NCBI GenBank assembly: GCA_030830425.1
Contig: JAURND010000017.1
Span: 1 to 14,168, forward strand
DNA: 14,168 bases
DNA from: Gammaproteobacteria bacterium
GTDB taxonomy: Bacteria > Pseudomonadota > Gammaproteobacteria > JAURND01
Direction of reading: 5' to 3'
Positions 7,719 through 14,168 of the stretch are shown here, piece by piece; within the stretch, counting starts at the first letter, position 1, and every line of letters starts with the position of its first letter. The position numbers and the translations under genes are program-made. The notes beneath the pieces were generated by a model. It saw only the letters and a list, made by a program, of their open reading frames with translations, did no database searches and was not told where the DNA came from.

Positions 7719-7848
7719 CAGTAATTTCCGCTCAAAACACGAAAATTGCTGATTTATTTTAACGCATCGCTGCAACAAGTCCACGCTCGAGATTAAGGGA
7801 AAGAAACGCCAACCCCCTTAACAAAGCTCCATGCGATTATCAGCCATG
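7719..7848 (+). repeat. Double-hairpin palindromic repeat, family 2, copy B
   Basis: This copy matches copy A (1623-1746) in the same orientation. First hairpin arms are CAGTAATTTCCG and the pairing CGAAAATTGCTG (7719-7751), with G-T pairs replacing A-T and G-C pairs. The conserved spacer TTTTAACGCATCGC follows, then a second hairpin TTAAGGG/CCCTTAA (7794-7820) and the tail CCATGCGATTATCAGCCAT. Similarity may continue to about 7865. It fills much of the 291-bp gap between the lon stop and the purL start, and it is an open frame on the minus strand leading into purL. I see no clear purL promoter in this gap. Confidence 0.75.
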
Positions 7849-7973
7849 AAGCGATTTACGACGAAAAACACTCGAATTTCTGTGGTCTTCTGATCACATA
7901 GCTCGAAGTATGTTGCACTGCGGTGCTCAAAATCAATCATTGCTAACTGCGCATCGCAAATTGTAAACAGGCA

Positions 7974-10409
7974 CTAGTAATTCACCCTATCATCTTCACT
8001 TGATTTTTTTTTGTGCTTAAGATGCGTTATTTTTAACTGACTGGTTATTTTTTTCTTGAGCAGAGGGCCTGGTGAAGTTTTTAAAGCTAAGTTAAACACT
8101 TCATCAATCCAACGAACTGTATGAATATCCAAACCCTCTGTTACATTTTTAGGAATTTCTTTCAGGTCTTTATCATTTTCTTTTGGAATAATGACTGTTT
8201 TAATTCCACCTCTTAATGCAGCCAATAATTTTTCTTTTAAGCCGCCAATCGGTAATACTTCACCGCGCAGTGTAATTTCTCCAGTCATTGCCACGTCTGC
8301 TCGAACAGGAATGTTCGTCAATGCTGAAACCAATGCCGTACACATGCCAATACCTGCACTGGGTCCATCTTTAGGGGTAGCCCCTTCTGGTACGTGTATA
8401 TGAATATCTTTTTTCTCATAGAAATCTAATGGGATTCCTAAAAGACTGGAGCGAGTTCTAACCACTGTCATGGCTGCTTGTATGGATTCTTGCATGACAT
8501 CCCCCAAACGTCCTGTATAAGTGAATTTACCTTTTCCTGGCATCACTGAAGTTTCAATGCTCAATAATTCACCACCCACTTCTGTCCAAGCTAAACCGGT
8601 GACTTGGCCGACGCGGTCTTCGTCTTCCGCCAAACCATAATGGAATTTTTTGATACCCAGATAACTTTCAAGTAATTTAGGGGTAATCACTAATTTCTTT
8701 TTGCTCTTGCTCAATAAAATAGCACGTACGACTTTGCGACAAATTTTAGCAATCTCACGCTCTAAATTACGCACACCTGCTTCTCGAGTATAATAACGAA
8801 TCAAATCCAGTATTGTATCAGGCGTAATTTCTATTTCATTTGCATTTAATCCATGTTCAGACATCTGTTTAAGAACCAGATATTGTAATGCGATGTTCAT
8901 TTTTTCATCTTCGGTATATCCGGGTATTCTAATCACCTCCATACGATCCAATAATGCCGGTGGGATATTCATGGAATTAGAGGTTGCAATGAACATCACA
9001 TCAGATAAATCATAATCTACATCTAAATAGTGATCATTAAACGAGTGGTTTTGCTCAGGGTCTAACACCTCCAAAAGCGCAGAAGCAGGATCACCACGAA
9101 AATCAGCAGTCATTTTATCGATTTCATCCAACATAAATAGTGGATTTTTGACTTTTACTTTGGCTAATTTTTGTATCACACGCCCTGGTAATGAGCCAAT
9201 ATAAGTGCGCCGATGACCTCGAATTTCTGCTTCATCTCGAACACCCCCTAAGGACAAACGGACAAATTTTCGTCCAGTTGCATTTGCAATTGATTGTCCT
9301 AATGAAGTCTTACCTACACCCGGCGGACCAACCAAACAAAGAATCGGCCCCTTTATTTTTTTAACCCGTGTTTGAACAGCCAAAAATTCAATAATGCGTT
9401 CTTTAATTTTTTCAAGTCCGTAATGATCTTGATCTAATAAAGTTTGTGCTTTTTTTAAATCACGACTGATATGGCTACGTTCTTTCCAAGGTACCGATAA
9501 TAACCAATCTAAATAATTACGAGAAACCGTTGCTTCAGATGACATGGGAGACATCATTTTTAGCTTGTTTAATTCAGCCTGTGCTTTTGCCTTAGCTTCA
9601 ACGGTCATTCCCGCTTTTTCAATTTTAGCTTGCAATATTTCTATTTCTGAAGACGCGCCATTTTCTAGTTCTCCCAGCTCTTTTTGAATCGCCTTCATTT
9701 TTTCATTGAGGAAATATTCGCGCTGACTTTTTTCCATCTGTTGTTTCACGCGACTTTGGATTTTCTTCTCCATTTGAAGAACTTCCATTTCAGATTCCAT
9801 GATATGAAGCAACAATTTCATACGCGGTAGCGTCTTTTGCTCTTCAAGAATTTTTTGTTTTTCTTCAATTCTCAATGGCAAGTGCGCGGTAATCGTATCT
9901 GACAACCGGCCATAATCACTCAGCGTACTGATTGCAGCAAGAACTTCAGTAGGAATTTTTTTATTCAATTTAATGTATTGATCAAACTGCGAAAGCAATG
10001 CTCGAGCAATCAATTCAGCGTCTTTTTGTTTTGTCGTCTGGACGTCTTCTAATTGTTTAACTTCAGCAGCAAAACAGCCGTCTAAATCCTGAAAAGCCAA
10101 TACTGATGCGCGGTAATTTCCCTCAACCAATACTTTAATGGTGCCATCAGGCAACTCAAGTAATTGTAAAATTGTAGCGACTGTACCTACCGCATAGAGA
10201 TCTTTGGCGTGAGGATTTTCAACACTGCCATCTTTTTGCGCTATCAAAAAAATCTGTTTATCTCCATCCATTGCAGCTTTTAGCGCAGCAATGGATCTTT
10301 CCCTACCGACAAACAAAGGAATAACCATATGCGGATACACAACCACATCCCGTAAAGGCAACATCGTAAGCACAGCCAGAATTTTAAGTTTGTTTTTATG
10401 ATTTGGCAT
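7974..10409 (-). CDS. lon: ATP-dependent protease La (Lon)
   Basis: A cytosolic AAA+ serine protease that degrades misfolded and certain regulatory proteins. It has 811 residues against 784 in E. coli. The N-terminal substrate domain opens [21 protein letters not shown] (from residue 17). A charged coiled region around residues 200-275 includes [20 protein letters not shown]. Walker A is GPPGVGKT (361-368, K367) and Walker B ends in D428-E429. The proteolytic dyad is S684 in PKDGPSAG and K727, the second lysine of GGLKEK; both are offset by five from E. coli S679 and K722. The protein ends in a lysine-rich tail beyond the usual end (about 780-811). The ATG follows the clpX stop by 70 bases, with no strong ribosome site. 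It is the last gene of the tig-clpP-clpX-lon series; the hupB gene that follows lon in E. coli is not here. Confidence 0.98.
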   Translation of the reverse strand: MPNHKNKLKILAVLTMLPLRDVVVYPHMVIPLFVGRERSIAALKAAMDGDKQIFLIAQKDGSVENPHAKDLYAVGTVATILQLLELPDGTIKVLVEGNYRASVLAFQDLDGCFAAEVKQLEDVQTTKQKDAELIARALLSQFDQYIKLNKKIPTEVLAAISTLSDYGRLSDTITAHLPLRIEEKQKILEEQKTLPRMKLLLHIMESEMEVLQMEKKIQSRVKQQMEKSQREYFLNEKMKAIQKELGELENGASSEIEILQAKIEKAGMTVEAKAKAQAELNKLKMMSPMSSEATVSRNYLDWLLSVPWKERSHISRDLKKAQTLLDQDHYGLEKIKERIIEFLAVQTRVKKIKGPILCLVGPPGVGKTSLGQSIANATGRKFVRLSLGGVRDEAEIRGHRRTYIGSLPGRVIQKLAKVKVKNPLFMLDEIDKMTADFRGDPASALLEVLDPEQNHSFNDHYLDVDYDLSDVMFIATSNSMNIPPALLDRMEVIRIPGYTEDEKMNIALQYLVLKQMSEHGLNANEIEITPDTILDLIRYYTREAGVRNLEREIAKICRKVVRAILLSKSKKKLVITPKLLESYLGIKKFHYGLAEDEDRVGQVTGLAWTEVGGELLSIETSVMPGKGKFTYTGRLGDVMQESIQAAMTVVRTRSSLLGIPLDFYEKKDIHIHVPEGATPKDGPSAGIGMCTALVSALTNIPVRADVAMTGEITLRGEVLPIGGLKEKLLAALRGGIKTVIIPKENDKDLKEIPKNVTEGLDIHTVRWIDEVFNLALKTSPGPLLKKKITSQLKITHLKHKKKSSEDDRVNY

Positions 10410-10479
10410 AAATTTTTTACGCTGTTTTTTAGGAAGAATAAAGCGAAGTGGTTTGAAAATTGCAGCCTACGCTTAGCGG

Positions 10480-11736
10480 TTAAGCCGCTTGAGTAGGGTC
10501 TTCTGCTGCATAGATCAATAAAGGCTCTGTTCCATCTAAAATGACAGAGCGATTGATAATCACTTTGGTTAAACCTTTCATAGAAGGTAAATGGTACATC
10601 GTATCTAACAGCACATTTTCTAAAATAGAACGCAGGCCTCGCGCACCTGATTTCCTTTTCATCGATTTTTTAGCAATTTCCAGCAAAGAATCTTCTGTGA
10701 ATTCCAGTTCAACATTTTCCATGTTAAACAGTTTCATATATTGTCGGGTGAGTGCATTTCTAGGCTCTGTTAAAATTTGAACTAGATGTGCTTCATCTAG
10801 TTCTTCTAACGTACAAAGCACGGGTAATCGGCCAACAAATTCAGGAATGAGTCCAAATTTCATCAAGTCTTGAGGTTCTAGTTGACGCAATAATTCACCG
10901 ACTAAATGTTTATCATTTTTACCACGAACTTCCGCAGAAAAACCAATCCCCCCTTTCTCGGTTCGTAGCGAGATAATATTGTCTAACCCCGCAAAAGCCC
11001 CCCCACAAATAAATAGAATATTAGCGGTGTTTATCTGAACGAACTCTTGATGCGGGTGCTTTCTTCCACCTTGAACTGGCACTGACGCAACAGTACCTTC
11101 AATCAATTTTAATAATGCTTGTTGAACACCTTCTCCTGAAACATCTCGGGTAATAGAGGGATTTTCAGATTTGCGCGCAACTTTATCAATTTCATCGATA
11201 TAGATGATGCCAGCTTCCGCTTTTTCAACTTTATTGTCACATTTTTGCAATAACTTATGAATGATGTTTTCAACATCTTCACCAACATAACCCGCTTCTG
11301 TGAGCGTTGTTGCATCTGCAATCGCAAAAGGGACATCTAATAGCCGAGCTAAACTTTCAGCTAGTAATGTTTTACCGCTACCTGTAGGGCCTATCAGCAA
11401 AATATTGCTTTTACCCAGTTCAACATCATTATTATCTTTCGTCCCCTTATGCAAACGTTTGTAATGATTATAGACTGCTACCGCTAATGCTTTTTTTGCT
11501 TGAGCCTGACCAACCACATATTCATCCAGAAATTGCTTAATTTCTATTGGTGTTGGTAATTTTTTTGTTTCTCCGGCAGTAACCTGTTTTTTATCATCTT
11601 CTTTGATGATTTCATTGCATAGCCCTACACATTCATTACAAACAAAGACAGCGGGACCTGAAATTAATTTTCCCACTTCATTTTTTAATTTACCACAAAA
11701 AGAGCAGGCCGGTAATTTAGTCTTGTTATTAGCCAT
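10480..11736 (-). CDS. clpX: ATP-dependent Clp protease ATP-binding subunit ClpX
   Basis: A hexameric AAA+ unfoldase that recognises tagged proteins and feeds them into ClpP; 418 residues (E. coli 424). The N-terminal zinc-binding domain has C11, C14, C33 and C36 (CSFCGK and CNECVGLC). Walker A is GPTGSGKT (116-123), Walker B is IIYIDEIDK (D181-E182), the pore loop is GYVG (149-152), and the RKH loop is at 225-227. The IGF tripeptide that docks on ClpP is at 264-266, so the protein should be able to pair with the ClpP encoded just upstream. GARGLR near the C-terminus carries the sensor-2 arginine. It starts 100 bp after the clpP stop and has only a weak GAGA ribosome site. A short hairpin (AGCGG/CCGCT, 10475-10489) contains the stop codon but has no T-run. 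Lon follows 70 bp on. Confidence 0.98.
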   Translation of the reverse strand: MANNKTKLPACSFCGKLKNEVGKLISGPAVFVCNECVGLCNEIIKEDDKKQVTAGETKKLPTPIEIKQFLDEYVVGQAQAKKALAVAVYNHYKRLHKGTKDNNDVELGKSNILLIGPTGSGKTLLAESLARLLDVPFAIADATTLTEAGYVGEDVENIIHKLLQKCDNKVEKAEAGIIYIDEIDKVARKSENPSITRDVSGEGVQQALLKLIEGTVASVPVQGGRKHPHQEFVQINTANILFICGGAFAGLDNIISLRTEKGGIGFSAEVRGKNDKHLVGELLRQLEPQDLMKFGLIPEFVGRLPVLCTLEELDEAHLVQILTEPRNALTRQYMKLFNMENVELEFTEDSLLEIAKKSMKRKSGARGLRSILENVLLDTMYHLPSMKGLTKVIINRSVILDGTEPLLIYAAEDPTQAA

Positions 11737-11836
11737 ATTAAAGGTTCTCTATTCCATAATAATTGGGTTGGAGAAATTGATCCCGAGTTTCGTTAGGATG
11801 CTTCGAATTTTGTCGATTTTAGCAAAAATTACCGTG

Positions 11837-12460
11837 CTACTTACGCATCTCTAATACTTCATCAATCAAACCATATTTGAGTGCCTGAGCAGGACTCATG
11901 AAATTATCCCTATTCGTATCTTTTTTCACCACATCAACAGACTTTTCAGTATGTTTCGCTAGAATTTCATTTAACATGTGACCGATACGCAATGTTTCTT
12001 TGGCATGAATTTCAATATCCGTGGCCTGACCTTGATAACCACCTAACACCTGGTGAATCATGACGGTGGCATGCGGCAAAGCATAACGTTTTTTAGGTGC
12101 ACCTGACGCCAATAACAAAGCACCTGCACTGGCTGCATGACCAATACACAACGTACTTACATCTGGCTTGATAAACTGCATTGTATCATAAATCGCTAAT
12201 GCAGCCGTCACCATGCCGCCCGGCGAATTGATATACAATGAAATATCTTTATCTGGATTTTCAGCTTCTAAAAACAATAGCTGAGCAACCACTAAATTAG
12301 CCATATGGGTCTCTACCTCTCCGACCAAAAAAATCACACGATCTTTTAATAATCGTGAATAAATGTCGTAAGAACGCTCACCTCTGGATGTTTGCTCAAT
12401 AACAATGGGCACTAAGTGTGCAGCTGTTTCTAATGCAGTGTTTTTGGGATCTAATATCAT
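11837..12460 (-). CDS. clpP: ATP-dependent Clp protease proteolytic subunit ClpP
   Basis: The serine peptidase that forms the double-ring chamber degrading proteins delivered by ClpX or ClpA. Its 207 residues equal the E. coli precursor, and the catalytic triad falls on the same numbers: S111 in GHAASAG, H136 in [13 protein letters not shown], and D185 in DTNRDNFMS. An N-terminal propeptide of about 14 residues before [15 protein letters not shown] is expected to be cut off by the enzyme itself. The residue before the AAS motif is His108, where most ClpP proteins have Gln (GQAAS). The ATG overlaps the tig stop by one base (TAATG), with a GAGG ribosome site inside the end of tig, so translation is probably coupled. 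Confidence 0.98.
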   Translation of the reverse strand: MILDPKNTALETAAHLVPIVIEQTSRGERSYDIYSRLLKDRVIFLVGEVETHMANLVVAQLLFLEAENPDKDISLYINSPGGMVTAALAIYDTMQFIKPDVSTLCIGHAASAGALLLASGAPKKRYALPHATVMIHQVLGGYQGQATDIEIHAKETLRIGHMLNEILAKHTEKSVDVVKKDTNRDNFMSPAQALKYGLIDEVLEMRK

Positions 12461-13791
12461 TATTCTTCATCCTCAATAATCGGTTTTAGTCCTTTAAATT
12501 CTGAATAGGGTATTTCTTTTTCGATATATTTTGCCTGACTGATCAATAAATCCACAATCTGATCTTCAATTGCTTTCTCTTCTAATTGTTGATAAAGACG
12601 CTTGTTTTCTCGATATATTTTACCAACCATCTCTGGATCTGCACCATGACCAGCTGCAATATTTTCGATCAGTTTATTGATGGTTGTTTCACTAGGCTTG
12701 ATATCATTTTGCCTAATGATTTCATGGAATAATAATCCTAAATGTACGCGTCTTTGGGCTAATTCACTCACCGCCTTACGAGGTTGTAACGAAGGATTTT
12801 TCCCTGTTTGCTTTGCTGTGTTAGCGATATATTGACGCTCTTGTTCATGTAAATTTTTAAGTTCTTGCTCAAGCAATGCTTTAGGTAGCTCAACTGTATT
12901 TAAGGCAACTAATTGTTCAAGCACCTGATTCTTTATATGATTTTTAACAGTCTGGTCGACTTCTTTGTGCATTTCCTCTAACACTTTATGTCGTAGCTGA
13001 TCGATACCTCCTTCCTCAATCCCTAACGCCTTGGCAAACGCATCATCAATCGGCGCTAACTCTGGCATTTCAACTTTATGAAGGGTGCATTTAAACTCCG
13101 CAGGATTCCCCGCCAAAGTAGTAACCAAATAATCCGCGGGAAACGTCAGATTTAAATCAAACGAATCTCCTGCTTTTTGACCGATAAACCCATCTTCAAA
13201 ACCAGGAATTGTCATTCCTAAACCCAACTCTAAATAAACTTCTTTCGCAGAGCCTCCATCAAACAATTCTCCATGCTGGCGACCTTCAAAGCTAACCACC
13301 AGCCTATCCCCCTTTCTAGCAGGTCTATCAACTGTGTTCCATTTGGCGCGCTGTCTACGCAGTCTTTGTATCATTTCGTCGATATCTTTTTGCAAAATAT
13401 CCACTTTAAACTTTTGAATTTCCGCAACAGCTAAACTATTCAACTGGATTTTCGGATACACTTCTAAAAGCATTTCATATTCAAAAGGCTCACCTGCCTT
13501 ATCCTGTAAAATATTGACATTAGGCGGACCCGCTGGCTGTATTTTTTCTTGGACAAGCATATCTTGATAGGTTGTTTCGATCAGATTTTCAATCACTTCA
13601 TAACGAATCGCTTTCCCAAATCGTTGACGCAATACATGGCTAGGAATTTTTCCTGGCCTAAATCCATCCAATCTGAACTTGTGTCCTGTCTCTTTAAGGC
13701 GCTGCTCAACAGCTTGATCTACCCGCTCAGCAGGCGCTTTAACCACTATTTTACGCACTATATTACTAATTACTTCAATATTCGTTTGCAT
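12460..13791 (-). CDS. tig: Trigger factor, ribosome-associated chaperone and peptidyl-prolyl isomerase
   Basis: It binds near the ribosomal exit tunnel and shields and folds nascent chains. The 443 residues are close to the usual 430-450. The N-terminal ribosome-binding domain holds the signature GFRPGKIP (43-50). An FKBP-like isomerase domain follows (about 155-245: [20 protein letters not shown], then [18 protein letters not shown]). The remainder is the helical substrate-cradling C-terminal domain. The ATG has a strong ribosome site, AAAGAGG, seven bases upstream. It starts the tig-clpP-clpX-lon series and lies 109 bases downstream of the tRNA-Leu CCA end. No clear promoter of its own is visible in that gap, so readthrough from the tRNA promoter is possible. 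Confidence 0.97.
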   Translation of the reverse strand: MQTNIEVISNIVRKIVVKAPAERVDQAVEQRLKETGHKFRLDGFRPGKIPSHVLRQRFGKAIRYEVIENLIETTYQDMLVQEKIQPAGPPNVNILQDKAGEPFEYEMLLEVYPKIQLNSLAVAEIQKFKVDILQKDIDEMIQRLRRQRAKWNTVDRPARKGDRLVVSFEGRQHGELFDGGSAKEVYLELGLGMTIPGFEDGFIGQKAGDSFDLNLTFPADYLVTTLAGNPAEFKCTLHKVEMPELAPIDDAFAKALGIEEGGIDQLRHKVLEEMHKEVDQTVKNHIKNQVLEQLVALNTVELPKALLEQELKNLHEQERQYIANTAKQTGKNPSLQPRKAVSELAQRRVHLGLLFHEIIRQNDIKPSETTINKLIENIAAGHGADPEMVGKIYRENKRLYQQLEEKAIEDQIVDLLISQAKYIEKEIPYSEFKGLKPIIEDEE

Positions 13792-13900
13792 GAAAAAACC
13801 TCTTTCGGTTAAATGTTACAAAAATTGGAGCTCAGAAACCCTTTTTTTTAGGCTCTTTTTAAAAGGTGAGGGAAATTACTGACTGATGGTTAGTTAAAAC

Positions 13901-13987
<87 letters not shown>

Positions 13988-14006
13988 AAGCAAACTTCAA
14001 GGCTCC

Positions 14007-14035
14007 ATTCTGTTATGATTTGTCGGTCTAGTCAA
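14007..14035 (-). promoter_or_regulatory. Sigma-70 promoter of the tRNA-Leu gene
   Basis: On the minus strand, TTGACT (14030-14035) and CAGAAT (14007-14012) are 17 bases apart, matching 4-5 and 4 of 6 consensus positions. The bases after the -10 (GGAGCC) are G+C-rich, as in tRNA promoters under stringent control. The mature tRNA would begin about 15 bases after the likely start site. A second TTGACT at 14070-14075 has no good -10. Confidence 0.6.
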
Positions 14036-14091
14036 ATAAAAAATTTTCATTGGCTGCGATTGAAAAAAAAGTCAACGCATATTCATCCAGA

Positions 14092-14168
14092 TATACCGCT
14101 CTTACTTGAAGGTACTGGTTTTTAAAACAATAGGCTGAAAAAAATGCTATTCGGGTAAGAACGGTATA
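14092..14168 (-). mobile_element. MITE-like element, copy 3 (77 bp, inverted)
   Basis: The reverse complement matches the 77-bp element at 245-321 at all but four positions by my count, with the same inverted ends (TATACCGCTCTTAC at the left, GTAAGAACGGTATA at the right). It reaches exactly to the last base of the window, so whether the 85-bp module seen next to copies 1 and 2 also lies beyond it cannot be seen. It is about 55 bp upstream of the tRNA-Leu promoter. Confidence 0.8.

Noticed and set aside
10475..10489. Hairpin AGCGG/CCGCT containing the clpX stop codon, as a clpX terminator
   Set aside because: Only a 5-bp stem and no T-run; lon starts 70 bases on, so readthrough is expected.
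13820..13870. GAGC/GCTC with T-rich stretch between tig and tRNA as a terminator
   Set aside because: The stem is only four base pairs and the T-run lies on the plus strand, opposite to transcription.

Overview
The window is a roughly 40% GC (by eye) stretch of a gammaproteobacterial chromosome. Almost every gene is a housekeeping gene on the minus strand. The single-chain PurL with its C-terminal glutaminase, the order tig-clpP-clpX-lon, and the close match of Lon, ClpX and ClpP to gammaproteobacterial family members support that class. AT-richness and recalled similarity (for example a Coxiella-like ClpP) suggest Legionellales, but this is inference from memory and not a database result.

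Layout, right to left in the direction of transcription. At the right edge lies a 77-bp MITE-like element (14092-14168). It is followed by a promoter and a tRNA-Leu(UAG) gene, and then by the protein quality-control cluster: trigger factor (tig), the ClpP peptidase (start codon overlapping the tig stop), the ClpX unfoldase and the Lon protease. After a 291-bp intergenic region carrying a palindromic repeat come purL (purine synthesis) and sixA (phosphohistidine phosphatase), 17 bp apart. A 405-bp repeat-filled gap separates these from hemB (porphobilinogen synthase). A second palindromic-repeat gap is followed by a DAACS-family cation:dicarboxylate/amino-acid symporter. After another copy of the MITE-like repeat, the left edge holds the first 28 codons of a 2-oxoacid dehydrogenase E1 beta subunit.

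Functionally, trigger factor folds nascent chains at the ribosome, ClpXP and Lon remove damaged or regulatory proteins, and the remaining genes serve purine synthesis, haem synthesis, nutrient uptake and central carbon entry. They form several independent units rather than one pathway.

I found no defence system, secretion locus, CRISPR array or obvious new multigene system. The undescribed-looking material lies between the genes. Repeat family 1 is a 77-bp element with 14-bp inverted ends, of which two copies follow a conserved 85-bp hairpin module. Repeat family 2 is a roughly 125-bp double-hairpin repeat, one copy of which lies in frame just upstream of purL. A terminator-like hairpin also sits inside the first 30 codons of purL, and the transporter and ClpP carry substitutions at normally conserved positions.
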